Shown piece by piece: positions 13,399 to 25,449 of a DNA stretch of 64,000 nucleotides (positions are counted from its first letter, which is position 1; each line of letters starts with the position of its first letter). The notes below the pieces were generated by a model. That model was not told the origin of the DNA. It was given only the letters and a program-made list of their open reading frames with translations, and ran no database searches. This DNA comes from Bimastos eiseni (lineage: Eukaryota; Annelida; Clitellata; Crassiclitellata; Lumbricidae). The translations under genes and the position numbers were made by a program. The stretch covers positions 488,617 through 552,616 of the forward strand of contig OY365820.1 in NCBI GenBank assembly GCA_959347315.1, written 5' to 3'.

Positions 13399-13460
13399 GG
13401 AAGAGACAGAGACAGAGAGAGAGAGAGAGAGAGACGGAGAGAGAGAGAGAGAGAAACAGA

Positions 13461-13494
<34 letters not shown>

Positions 13495-13545
13495 CAGACA
13501 GACAGATAGACAGACAGACAGAGAAAGAGAGAGAGAGCAGGACAG
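13399..13545. repeat. GA/GACA microsatellite
   Basis: Impure GA dinucleotides grade into GACA and GATAGACA words. The open frame across it is not a gene. Confidence 0.9.
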
Positions 13546-13689
13546 TGGGTAGGACACGGAAGAGGGCGGATAGGAGGAGAGAGAGGGTAAACGAGTTGAC
13601 GATGTTGACGCTGAATTAGGCAGATGATTTAGTCTGCGAAGGTCGTCTAGAAAGTCAAAGAGTCAATGAACTAAGACTATCTGCGTCTG

Positions 13690-13800
13690 CCTCAGTCTCT
13701 GCCTCTGCCTCTGTTTCTGTCTGTCTGCCTGTCTCTCTCTTTCTCTCGCTCTCTCTGTCTCTTCCTCTGCCTCTGCCTCTCTCTGACACCGTTCACTGTC
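13690..13800. repeat. CTGCCTCT/CTGTCT low-complexity tract
   Basis: Pyrimidine-rich CTGCCTCTG and CTCTCTGTC words directly precede the pure CCTG array. Confidence 0.85.
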
Positions 13801-13828
13801 CCTTCTTACTGGCTGTCTGTCTGTCTGT

Positions 13829-14033
<205 letters not shown>

Positions 14034-14618
14034 AGCGTGTCTTTTATCTGTCTGTCTGTCTGTCTTTTTGTCTGTCTGAAGAAGAAATGAAGAGGAAAAA
14101 TCAGGAAAAATAATTAAAGAGATTAAACAAATAAGACAAGATATCAGCAAGAAAAGTAACCAGAGCAAGAACAAGAGGAACAAAAGAGCAAGAACAAGAG
14201 CCGGAATTCAAGAACAAGCAATAGAATAGGACACAGATCAATAACCAAAAATACGAACCGTAACTAAACCAAGAACTTTAATAGGAATAAAAGGTCAATG
14301 ACGGAGCAGGCTGATTAATGTCCCTGTACATTTTGACGAAATGCTACGTGATCATGAGCCACGCTGCATGAAACTAACATTGCTTAGAAACGTGATCAGG
14401 TGAATCATATATAAAGAAAGCATCATAATAGCTTCGCTAAACTTCATCTAACCAACGAACATTCTCTGTTTTGAAAAGTCTTAATGGATGCCGCAATTTC
14501 TGAGTTCCGACAGACAGACAAGACAGACCGCACTGAACGGACGGAAGGAAAATAAATCGGCCCTTGCTTTTAGCACGCGTCCGAAGACTGCGCATGACGG
14601 CTCAGCGCTGCACGGTCA

Positions 14619-14653
14619 GCGTTTGACCGTCTCAATGATTGACGGTCAAACGC
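14619..14653. repeat. Perfect 13-bp stem, 9-nt loop hairpin
   Basis: The arm GCGTTTGACCGTC at 14619-14631 and its exact inverse at 14641-14653 enclose the loop TCAATGATT. The surrounding 60 bp repeat GACGG/CGGTCA words. It sits in a locally GC-richer island with no recognised gene. Confidence 0.85.
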
Positions 14654-15319
14654 CCGTCGTGTTTTTTATTAAGAGGGAGAAGAAGGGGGGATCTGGAATG
14701 CCTTTGAGGGGAGAATGGAAGAACGTTTATGATGGGATATTAGGTTTTGCTATTGCGCTCTATTTTCTAGTTTCTTTCTCCTCTCAGCAACATCTTTGTA
14801 TGTTAAAATAATATTAATATTGAAGATGTTGATGTAATGTAATGTAAATCCTCGAAAAATTTCTCAGCGCCCACAAAAGCCACGTCAGAGAGACCAGCTT
14901 ATTCACCGGTGCTGATGGTGACGATGACGATCTAATAATAATAATAATAACGATAATAATAATAATAATATTTTTAGTGATGATTTGTAAGCAAGAAAGT
15001 TCGATTTTCATTTTCAGAACAGAAAAAAGTCGGAACTCAATTTTTGTTATTAGTACTCGAACCCATTCTTGGTCCGAATCCGAGAATGCCGAGTGCTGCG
15101 ATACTCGACCGAGTTGAGTATCCGAGATGAGCTTCTGTTCATCCCTGTTCTCGGCAGTTTCTGCTTTCATTATCGCCTCCGATCTACAAGCCAGCCACGT
15201 TTTACCCCAGGGCAAAACAGAGAGAAAAGGATGTGTCCGAATAGCAGTGCAGAGAGCCAGTCGTGGATTTATGTTGGATATTTAGGATATTCGTTCATTC
15301 ATTTTTATAGAAATGGATA

Positions 15320-16260
15320 GGCATAACACACAGGGACACAGGGCTGGGGAACTGAGTCCAGATCCGTAACCAACCTCCGCCCCACCCCAGTAAGATTGGC
15401 TAGTCATAAGTTCTGTAATATGCCCAGCAAATTTTTGTCGACGGCAACGGCCTCTGTTGTCATAAGCTGCCGTTAAACCCTGGATCCATCCATTATCGCA
15501 AGTTGGTGAATATTGCTCACATGTGCTTTATCGCAAGTAGAGGAACCGGTCGATGAAAAGGTTCTACATAAATCTTGTTGGGGGTCTTAAATAGTTTTAA
15601 GCCATTTATTGGTTAAGATATGATCTTAGTCTCGTAACTTGAGCTTCATGTTTGCCTCAATGGTCCACAGATTTCATATTAATTTGTGGATAATATAAAC
15701 TGAATTGATTTATAGAATTTTGTTTTTTGTTGTAGTTTATCTGTTAGTCTGATAAAACAGATCATTGGCTTCGCCCTCCTACTTTATTAGGTCTTGGGAC
15801 TGGCACTGCAGGACTGCAAGAGGTGTTGTAGCCATTTATAGAACTTCTGTTTTAGTTTAGTTATATGAGGATTTTTTTATAATAAGCTTATTTAGCGACT
15901 TGTGTGACGTTATATGAAGTTTCAGACAACAGCTTTATTATATTATCGGGTGCATCTGTGTAGAGGGTGTTTAAAATTTTTCATTATTTTCCGATAATTT
16001 GAAACCTCGAAGAGAGAAATTTGAGACTGAAGAGATGACTAGAAATACAGAGAGATATAGAGAGATACAGGGAGATTTATACGAGGACAGAAGGAGACTT
16101 ATTAGCAGAATGGTGGAGTGGAAAATTCGAAAAATGGGTGATTATGGGTCACGGACTCGCATAGAGAGAATCGAGAGACAAATCAACAAATAGAGAGACA
16201 GACTGAGAGACAGACAGGCAGAGGGATAGACTGAGAGATACGCAGACATACATTCTAAGA
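15320..16260. other. Non-coding, repeat remnants
   Basis: A family A copy lies at about 15418-15492 and an inverse family B end at about 15770-15825. The AGAGATACAGAGAG-like stretch at about 16040-16240 is low complexity. No gene is seen. Confidence 0.55.
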
Positions 16261-16560
16261 AATTCTAAAACGTAGAATAATATTTTAGGCGACAGAGAAA
16301 ACAAAACGCACACACATATAGAGGTAGACAGACAGAGAAATCCAAAGACAGATACAAGGTGATTGATAGATATGCAGGAGGCCGAGACCTGACAAGATAA
16401 TCTCTGAGATAAAGTTCGTACAACATGGAATGAGGGAAATCCCCCGAATGCGTCGCTGAACTGTCAATGGAGTAATCTTATTTGAAGGAAATTGCTCTAC
16501 ATCAAAAGACGCAGTCGTCACAACATATCAGTCATATTATAGCCACTGTCAAATATGTAT

Positions 16561-16690
16561 GTGTGTGTGTGTATGTATGTATGTATGTATGTATGTATGT
16601 ATGTATGTATGTATGTATGTATGTATGTATGTATGTATGCATGTATATGTGTATATATAATATATTATATATATATAATATATATATATA
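16561..16690. repeat. (GTAT)n microsatellite with AT tail
   Basis: GTGT leads into about 17 GTAT units (16571-16638), then TATATAATATATTATATATA to about 16692. Confidence 0.95.
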
Positions 16691-16835
16691 TGTTGTATCT
16701 CACTTTACCTGTTACTTTGTCTGCTACCTTAACTGTCTATTAAATTAGCTGTTACATTTTCCGTTACCAATTCTTTCAGATTATATTCCACCTTGCCAGT
16801 TACCTCATCCATTTCCTTAATTACTCTTAGCTCAC

Positions 16836-16981
16836 CACATCGATGATCTGCGAGAGAGCCAGTCCGAAGGTGACATTGAGAGGATGCGATGCGTTCAACG
16901 AAGGTCGAATCCTGGGATCGTAATTATGCAGAAGATCGCTTATCAGACGATATTCGTTGTCATCGCTCGTCACCACAGCAA
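16836..16981 (-). CDS. Nicotinic acetylcholine receptor subunit, single internal exon (exon-2 type)
   Basis: Nicotinic receptors are pentameric ligand-gated cation channels of the plasma membrane. This 146-nt exon encodes about 48 residues from the start of the extracellular ligand-binding domain. The segments EYRLISDLLHNYDPRIRPSL and NVTFGLALSQIIDV match the family pattern in which an N-terminal helix is followed by RP, then the first beta strand and an LxQI-D-V end. Two N-glycosylation sequons (NAS, NVT) are present. The acceptor is CATTGCAG and the donor GTG|GTGAGC, in frame and stop-free. In vertebrate CHRNA7-like genes the matching exon has nearly the same length and also ends in phase 0 after an aspartate-valine pair, before a short exon starting DE. 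I found no flanking exon on the minus strand within the window. The rest may lie beyond the left edge or across long introns, or this may be a stranded duplicate. The subunit type cannot be decided; it is closest in feel to the alpha7/alpha9/alpha10 group. Confidence 0.75.
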
Positions 16982-17099
16982 CTGCAATGACGTCACCAAA
17001 CAGAGAACAATGAGAAAAATACGAATCTTTAATTCATGCAAATCAGTCTACATGGCAACTTCCTCCTTGACAACAGCAGCATATCGAACAGCTAGAAAC

Positions 17100-17591
17100 T
17101 GCAATTATTTATGACCAATCTCTATGAACATTTATCTAATCATCAACTTTAAAAGAATTTTTAGCATGGCATTTTTCCATAATATTCTTATTCTATTAAG
17201 CATTATTACAGAAATATTTTCAAATAATGCAGAATTTGAATTTAAAATTATCCACTTTGACTTTCTAATACAACTCCATTAGTATTTGTCACTTATACAA
17301 GTTTATGTATGAAACGACTAAAATAAGGTCAATATTAATTATCACATGTTTGTATAAGCATTTAATAAAAACAATCAATGTGAAGTGATTGAAATAGAGA
17401 AAGAATTTTTAAAACAAGCCGGAAGCATTAGCTAATCTATAAAATTATCGTCTATAACTAGTTCTTGAGACAGCAACTCATCATAATTGCATGATTACCA
17501 TAGAAACAATTTTGGCACACTGGTAACTTAGTATATGTTGAATCACATTTAACAAACATCACTATTTATAATTTTTCTTAATTTAGAAGGA

Positions 17592-17635
<44 letters not shown>

Positions 17636-18537
17636 AAGACAGTGGGTAGGACACGAAAGAGAACGGATATGTTTTCCATACCTATACAGAATATAACTAT
17701 TCACATTGTTCATCCACAGAAACAGAAAATAAAACGGCGCTTTATTATTATTCCACAGTTTAACGTCGTCGTATGACATCAATGGTCGTTGACGACAATT
17801 TGAAACATATAGACTACAGTGATAACAAATTCATAGCGACCAAGAGACATAATTCATAACTGTCTGAACTTTAAACTAATGTTCATTGTTTTACACATAA
17901 ATAATAACGGATTAACATCATCTATAATGCATGTCATGTGGTATCTCATGCAAATGTAACTATATTTGCATAAATATTTGGATCAAGAAATGTTCAAAAT
18001 AAAACAAATTGTGTATGACCAATCACTAAGTATATTTGTCTAATAATCATACCTTCAAAGAACGAAAGAACGGTGTTTTAAAGCATCGGAATGAACGAAT
18101 TCAGAGGTGTATACGCACAACAATGAAATGATAGCACCATTTTATATGTAAACAGCGACATCTTGCTCATGCCAGATTTTGACAACATGTTATGGCAAGA
18201 GAGGTCAATCTGCGCTTCGTTCGTTCGTTCACTTACATGGCGCTCCTCAATATGTCTACCAAAATGCGCTCCCAGCCCAACCACTCCGATACAAATCAGT
18301 CTTAAACAACTCGTAAAACAACGACGTATTATCCTTGGTATGAGTGTGTCGATAAGTATCAATAAAAAATACGTAGGTAGTCGTATTTTAGCGACACTGT
18401 GTGGTAGTAAGGACCATTAATGTCGCCTTCCTCCTTTGACCAGTCTTGGGACTGGCATTACTGGACTGCAAGCAGTGAAGAGTTCAAATTGAACTCAAAT
18501 TAATCCTTTATTACGTCAGATGGACACGGTTTATATA

Positions 18538-18569
<32 letters not shown>

Positions 18570-18900
18570 CAAGCTAGACGTTCCTTTAGACACACTAGAA
18601 ATGCTATCATCATATATAATATATATATCGATCTAGTTTCATCAAGCTTATTGGCAAATTAGATCACCCACCATTCATCCGATGGTCCATCCATCCGTCT
18701 ATCGAGCCATCCATCCATCCACCCACCCATCCACCCATTCCTCTATTTCTCCTCTATCTCCGTTTTTCAGTTATAATGAGAAGAGAAAGAAGACAAATAA
18801 GACGACAATGGCAAAATGAATTTTAATATGAAGTAACAGAATATGAAGATTAAAAACAACAAGACGACGAAGATATGACATTTCAAGCTTTTTTCAATAA
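17100..18900. other. Non-coding, AT-rich, repeat remnants
   Basis: An inverse family C copy lies at about 17755-17920 and an inverse family B end at about 18413-18478. AT dinucleotide tracts lie at about 18535-18570 and 18615-18630. CCATCCAT-like words occur at about 18685-18740. No gene is recognised. Confidence 0.55.
17594..17632. repeat. (GA)n microsatellite
   Basis: Pure GA dinucleotides, about 19 copies. Confidence 0.95.
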
Positions 18901-18984
18901 CTTATGATATTTTCTCTCATTATTCTCATATTTCACACAATCAAATTGGGTCATCATCACATTCAGTATAATCATTCCAGTCTC

Positions 18985-19435
18985 TCATAATCATATGAAC
19001 ATCGTAATCATCGCCACTATCCTCCTCCTCCTCTTCCCATTCCTCCTCTTCCTCTGTCATCTTATCCATCATCAACATCAACAACAAATTATCCTCATAA
19101 ACCATATTATCAGCAGCAACTGTCAAACTGGGCGGAGTCCAACGTTTGACTGATGGATCTCTATTTCCACATCTTCGTTTGTTAAATTTGTCAATTAATC
19201 ATCGCCGACTATAAAGAATTCGTTTGTGCTTTCAGATATCACTGTTATTTATTCTGGTTTTGTAAATACTTTACCTGACATCAGAAGAAGAGTTATAATG
19301 ACAACGACGTCCTTCATCGCCGCCAAAAACTCTTGCAAAGCACAGAAGACAAACGAAATTATTTCAAAACTCGATGATGAAAATCCTTCATATTATTTTC
19401 ATTGTACGCAACGTCTCCGCAAGTTTTCCTATTGT
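18985..19435. repeat. Copy 1 of a roughly 0.45-kb local duplication
   Basis: Two parts of this stretch have diverged partners further right. The CCTCCTCCTC, ATCATCAACA, TTATCCTCATAAACC and ATATTATCAGCAGCA words at about 19015-19180 match about 20285-20500. The TACCTGACATCAGAAGAAGA block at about 19240-19420 matches about 22060-22215. The second copy is therefore split by roughly 1.4 kb of other sequence. In the plus frame, where copy 2 reads YPHQPYYHQQQQQQ, this copy reads YPHKPYYQQQ and then stops soon after. An acidic minus-strand frame (18941-19126) is open but low complexity. Confidence 0.55.
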
Positions 19436-19486
19436 TGACCTACTCGAGAAAAGACCGAACGACACAGATGCTCCCTTACATCGTTG

Positions 19487-19690
19487 CTCTGATACGCCAT
19501 TGCTATGATACACCATTCCTATGATACACCATTCCTATGATACACCCCTCCTATGATACACCATTGCTATGATACACCATTGCTATGATACACCATTCCT
19601 ATGATACACCATTTTTATGATACACCATTCCTATGATACACCATTTCTATGATACACCATTCCTATGATACACCATTCCTATGATACACC
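19487..19690. repeat. 16-bp satellite, 12.75 copies
   Basis: The unit CTATGATACACCATTC is repeated head to tail with no length variation (12 x 16 + 12 bp). Variation is limited to a few single-base changes, mostly in the last two bases of the unit. It is unrelated to the other repeats here. Confidence 0.97.
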
Positions 19691-20284
19691 GATGATGTTG
19701 ATTTACCGTTGATTTGATACACCAATGCTTTGCAATGTCGTTTTTTTTCAACAATGTTTCAGTGCTATATTATAATCTAAAGCGTCGTATATTGTTCGTC
19801 TGTTGATAATCCAATAAGTTAATCGGTCGTTAATCTGCTCATTTAAAACTTCATGCTAACAGTTTTTGCTACATGAGATTCACGCATTTAGAGATTCCAA
19901 ATATCTCCAATGAACATCGGAATCTTTCAAGAATTCTAATTCTGCTCCGATCGGAATCTTTTCCAGTTTCTCATCCAACAGAGAGAGAGAGAGCTGCAAC
20001 ATCTACTCATCCATTCTGTGGCGTTTATAGGCGACCGACGCTGTTACTGCATCGAATGCTGAATACCATTTGGACGACAGTTCCTAGCAATGATCATATC
20101 ACACTGGGTGCCGTACGTAAGTATCATTGGCTGCAATAGACATATGGTGTATGGGTGAATGACTTGGTGGATAGATGGATGTAGATTATTATTCTGAGGA
20201 TTTTCATCCGTTTAAAGACACTGAACATGACTTAGATTGTCAGCGTCGCCCTCCTTCTTTATATCTATACGTAGGACTGGCACT

Positions 20285-20518
20285 CCTATTCCTCCTCCTC
20301 CTCCTCCTACTGCTCCTTCTCTCCCTCCTCCTCCTCCTCCTAATCATCCTCAGTCGTCGTCTTCTTGTTCATCAAAATCATCAACAACAGTTTATCCTCA
20401 TCAACCGTATTATCACCAACAGCAGCAGCAGCAGCGGTTGAGTCCGTTTGTGGTCAAAGGGGGCGGCGTCTATCGCGTGATTGATGGCTCTGTTATTTCC
20501 ATGTCGTCTGTTCAATGA
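20285..20518 (+). CDS. Possible C-terminal exon, Pro/Gln-rich tail (uncertain)
   Basis: One frame stays open through a proline-rich run (PPPPPP twice), a serine stretch, then YPHQPYYHQQQQQQ and LSPFVVKGGGVYRVIDGSVI, and stops at 20518. The non-repetitive last 25 residues are what make this worth listing. An acceptor-like TATACGTAG stands just before 20273. However, the left edge runs into an inverse copy of repeat family B, and a diverged copy near 19015-19180 is broken by an early stop. A good donor (GTAAGT at about 20117) ends an open stretch upstream, but I cannot join the two convincingly. It could equally be non-coding CCT/CAG repeat sequence. Confidence 0.25.
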   Translation, partial: PIPPPPPPTAPSLPPPPPPNHPQSSSSCSSKSSTTVYPHQPYYHQQQQQQRLSPFVVKGGGVYRVIDGSVISMSSVQ

Positions 20519-20519
20519 T

Positions 20520-21955
20520 GTCGACAGCCTTAGACTCAGATCAGAGCATTTAGCCAAACGACTGCAATTACTCTCTCAACCATACACAATTGATGGATGG
20601 ACGGATGGACGGACGGACGGACGGATGGATGGATGGATGAATTGATGGATAGTGGGTGGGTGGGTGTGTGGATAGACGGCTGAGACATATATTTGTACCA
20701 CACAACACACAAACGTAATAGATAAATCATGGCATTCACACTATGTTATATCGTTAGTATTGAATAATAAAATAAATTCGCGCTATCCTTGGACACCTGC
20801 ATTTTTGCTACTCACAAAAATATGGATAGTGCGCATTTGCAAAAAATATGTAGGGCTGTAATCTGGCAAACAAATTAAATAACACATATTTGCAATGGAA
20901 ATGCCAATCTCAAGCCTGGACGAAGAAGGAGGGCGACGCAACGGATTCTTGCTATGGCACAGTGTCGATAAGCTACAACTACTAACATCATAATCATTTG
21001 GATATTGATTTTGACTATTAAAAGTTCATCAAATAGAACTCAACTTTATTTAACCCTCGATTATAATTTTAGCCAGATTTCTTATATCTACATTACATAA
21101 ATAAGAGAACACTATAAATGACAACGCTATGTGGAATTCTTAAATCAATGAGCGACGCTAATCTATATTGCTGTGACATGACGACGTTGAACAGAAACCA
21201 AATAGTCGATTTGAAATCGTAGAAAATTGAATTTGTCAGTTCGCTTTTTTTAAATCGCCGTTTCATAACTGGACTGTTTAGAAAATGCAGAAAATGTCTC
21301 CCGTTGACAATTACTGCGTTAGAAAACGCGAAATGTCGTCAAACTTTGAACAATGCGAAGATCACCAGATTCAACTTGCACACCTCGAATTCAGATTTTG
21401 CCGTTCCTATAAATAAATTAAAATCATGTTTGCCATATATTAGGCACGAAAATACTTCCTTGGCAGGGCGTTGTCGCTTTAACTTTCTTATCGATTTGAA
21501 CGACACGATGTCGCTTAACGCTGAATACAATCAATAAATGGTTCTTCCAAATAATCTTCTTTCACTGCCCATCGCCTATTGATATTTTTCATTATCTCCG
21601 CGTAGACTTCTTGAAGTCGAGTATCACGAGAATAAACAATTTATTTGAAAATTTATATGCAACAAGATTGAATGTTGGGTGATTTTTTAGAGGTTCGTTG
21701 TGATAAGGCGAGGTTTGTTTGATGGGTCAATGTGTGGATATCGAAGGATCAGATGGAATTTTTATAATCTATGGGTGGAAGAATGAGTTTTATCTGGATA
21801 AATGGGATGGATGGACAGTTAGGCGAATGTGATGACATGGTTTGATTGATTGTATGGAAGGGTGGGTGGGCGGATGAATTATGGGATGGATGGAGGGTGG
21901 AACAAGGAAGAGAAATTATGAAAGAATTACATCATCATCATCTATGTTTTTCATC
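20520..21955. other. Non-coding interval between duplication halves
   Basis: It contains GGATGGAC tetranucleotide-like words at about 20590-20640, a family B copy at about 20900-20975, and GGGTGG words at about 21860-21900. Minor open frames at 21304-21537 on both strands are short and unconvincing. Confidence 0.5.
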
Positions 21956-21959
21956 TATT

Positions 21960-22230
21960 ATTGCATTTATGTTGCATTCATTGCCAACGCGCGGGAATTC
22001 GTCTGAGCGTTTAGTCTGTTATTTCAGGCACCAATGATATGGCAATCTTATTCATTCTGGTATTTTAAATACCTTACCTGACATCAGAAGAAGAGTTACG
22101 TTGACAAGAATGTCCTTCATTGCTGCGAGAAAAACTCACAAAACGCAGAAGTTAAAACGAAATTACAGCTGAACTCTATGATGAAAATCATTCAGAATAT
22201 CTCCATTTCACACAACATCTCCTCGTTTCA
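21960..22230. repeat. Copy 2 (second part) of the local duplication
   Basis: It matches 19195-19435 over GAATTCGT, ATTCTGGTWTT, TACCTGACATCAGAAGAAGA and TCCTTCATYGC words in the same order and orientation. No intact frame is conserved between the two copies. Confidence 0.6.
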
Positions 22231-22239
22231 ATTCGTTTA

Positions 22240-24650
22240 GTTACTTTATCGTTAAACTACTGCTGCAAATTCAGCGCCATTATTGCAATCTTACAACGTT
22301 ACTATGACATGAAAAGGTGATTGTAGTTGTAGCGTAGTCTCGCCATTTGGCCTTAGCGTCGGAAGGTGTGGGTTCAGCACATGGCCTTGACCATTTCCAT
22401 CTCTCATCTTAAATACGAACGCTTGATATTCAAAGACAACTGTTGCTATAGCCATCCAAAGGTGACCATAGTTGTTACAGGTGTCTAACCTACTTCGGAC
22501 TACAATTTGGACAACCCCTCTGACTCGTCGCAGCACTCGTGAATAATCTGGTGCCCTGCGCATGGCCTTCGAGTGGGGTTAAGAAGCTTGGAGATTACGA
22601 TAACGATCGTAATTACGATTACGATTGCGAACGTGTGACGAAATTAATATTCATGCAAAAGTGGTTCCTTGGACACCTGTGGTTTGGGTCTCTCAGATCC
22701 TATATAACTTATGCACTCGCCAACACGATAACTGATATTCTCTGTCATCTACCATAGGTGTCATATAACGACGTTAAACTGTGGATCCCCAAAAAAACGA
22801 TCATTAAGACATTCCTCAGAAAAACAGCGCAATTTAAATTCCAAAGTAAAAATTATCTCTAATGTACTCAGTGCTAATTGTAGGCCTATACAATGATTTC
22901 TTAGTTTAATTCCTAGTTACATATATATATATATATATATATCATATATATACCATTTTTTAATAAATGGTTTAAACTCCTTGAACAGATTTATTTAATT
23001 TCTTATAACACGTTACTGATGACACTATCATGTTTCGAGTACTATACGTAAATATGGCCTACGCCTCACAAGAATGTACAGATTGTGATTAATAAGTAAC
23101 ACAATGATTTTATGCAAATGATCGTTCTACATACAAATGGCCAACAGGGAGATAAATGGATTGAAACAGTAAAAATGCATCTGTCCTGTGTTGTCATAAG
23201 CTGTCGTTAAACCCTGGATCCATCCATCAAACCTATAATAACTCCGCAATTGGTAGAACTCAGCCAGTGCCAGTCCTAAGCCTGGATAAAGGAGTAAGGC
23301 GACGCTAATGGTCTCTGATCACAGCGTCGTTCAACTGCATCAACCAACCAATCAAACCTAATGTTACAAATTTAAATAAGACAAAATAGAAAATGGATTC
23401 CCTAAAACACCATTTATTTAGCTAAAACAAATGCTATATAAACTCCATATTCTTTCAAACCATAAAATTAAAAAATGCTTCATACTAAAAATTTCTTAAA
23501 ACTTTGATGATTAGGCAAATGTACATAGAGATTGGTCATAACAAAATTCGTTTTGTTTTAAACATTTCTTGATGCAAATATTAATGCAAATATTGTTACA
23601 TTTGAATGAGATAGGCCTACCATATCACATGTATTATTTATGTTGTAAGCAATGACTACTAATGATAGTTTAAAGTTCATACACTTTTAAATGGTGTCTT
23701 TCGGAGGTTCTGAATTTATTTTCACTGTACTGTAAATGTTTATAATTGTCGTCAACCGCCATAGATGTCGTATGACGACGTTAAACTGTGGGTTAATAAT
23801 AAACCATATTATGAGCTGTGTTGTAAAACGCTTGTCGATTCAAACCGTGACCGATTTATGTATGATTTATTTAATTTATAAAAGACATTCTAAAAAGTCA
23901 CAAAAAAACTCAGTTTAACTCCTCCACAAAACCATATATATATATATATATATAACTTTATGGAAATTGACAGAGATCAGAAGTTGATGATGGAAGCGTA
24001 TAGCCACCGCCCCGTCAAAGGAAATCTTGCTCCGCAGCGCATTGATACGCTGTGGAGATTCGGTTTACTAAGAATGGCGAGGCAATCTGTCATTGACCGT
24101 TCATAACTCGACGTCGTCAACTCGATTTCTGGCCGACTCCTCCTATTCTCCTGTCGCCTCATATATCCGGGTGCAGGGCGCTCATCACTGTCTGCGCCAC
24201 TCAAGATAACACCGGAATTTGCCGAACACCCTCCGTTTCATTCGAAAAAGGATAAATAAAAAGATTTATGTCCAATAAAAAGCATAAAATATATATTTCA
24301 AACAAACTATCTAAGAACATGCGTGTGTTGTAGTGTTCTATCAAATCTTATAGGTCTATATATATAGTCTTACATCACAGCTTCACATGGGATGAATTTT
24401 GAACTCGGCGGAGCTTTGCCGCTGTAGTTGTTGTCTCTCTGTAGGTATAACGAGTATTCCGATGAAAATTAGTACACGCTTCGATTATGCGAAGAAAATG
24501 GCGGTTGTCATTATATCTAATTATTGTATTGCAATGAATATGAGCTTTTGGTGCCCCGGGCAAGCACCTCGACCAAGCAGTGCTACGCCTTCTAAGTTGT
24601 CGGCCCATCCACCTGGATCACACTCATATTACATAAGCGACTGTTACCAA
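22240..24650. other. Non-coding, repeat remnants
   Basis: Family A and B ends lie at about 23185 and 23264, and a family C copy at about 23640-23805. AT tracts lie at about 22920-22945 and 23930-23955. A GC-richer stretch at 23990-24210 has an open minus frame of 75 codons without recognisable motifs; I do not call it. Confidence 0.5.
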
Positions 24651-24664
24651 GCAGTAATGTAGTC

Positions 24665-25441
24665 GACTCCACCCAAGCCGAGTCCGAGTCGAATCCACTT
24701 AAGCCGAGTCAAAGTCGAGCCCGAGTCCAGAGTTGCTCGAGTCCGAGTCCCAAAAGTTCGAGTCCAAGTCCGAGTTCAAGTAAACCACAACGCGCAATAA
24801 AGTGTCTTTTTAAAAATTGACAGAACAAAGAATTAATGTAAATTGTCGAAAACATAATTGTAGGCCTACCATTGATCGACTGATTTCACTTCAGCACGTT
24901 TCTTGTATTTTCAAACATGTCATGAAAAAATGAAATTCGAATATTAAACACATTTTGCAAAAATGTCGCCACTATCTCGCATTGCCCATGCTTGCTATAG
25001 TATAAAAGTGTTGTGACGATTGATACAAAATCGACAAGAAGCCTTCTAGAAAAAAATTAAATTAAATTTAAACCCAATCTTAACGGCGATGCTGTGCAAA
25101 TGGAATCCCTAAATATCTTGCATTTGGCGAAAGATTTAAAAGACGTAGTCTAATGACGTACTGTTGAATAATATATTAACATATACTACCTAGGGTGACC
25201 AGAAAAAATTGAAATGAAAAAAACAGAAAAATAGGGATTCCATGGCTAAAATCGCCATCTGAGACATTATTGCTAAACAGTGAGCACAAGTAATTTCTGC
25301 AACGGGTCACAATGAAAAAATCGAGACTCGGAAACCGAGCCACCGATTCAAAATTCGAGTCGAGGGCTTCGAGTCTGAGTCCAAGTCATGTCATTCGGAG
25401 TCCGCGTTTGAGACTTCAAAAACGGTCTCGAGTCGGGCTAT
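24665..25441. mobile_element. Probable non-autonomous DNA transposon with GAGTC-rich arms
   Basis: The left arm (about 24665-24785) and right arm (about 25320-25441) are both dense in GAGTCCGAGTC words and their inverses, around an AT-rich interior. An exact 8-bp direct repeat, ATGTAGTC, lies at 24657-24664 and 25442-25449. The extreme ends do not form a clear terminal inverted repeat, so the exact borders and superfamily are uncertain. hAT is suggested only by the 8-bp duplication. A family A repeat follows immediately on the right. Confidence 0.55.
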
Positions 25442-25449
25442 ATGTAGTC

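Noticed and set aside
14814..15215. 133-codon minus-strand frame
   Set aside because: Runs through an ATT tract and a family D repeat; no family motif or splice support.
22291..24204. Minus-strand frames of 75-90 codons in GC-richer patches
   Set aside because: No conserved motif recognised and surrounded by repeats; not enough to call a gene.
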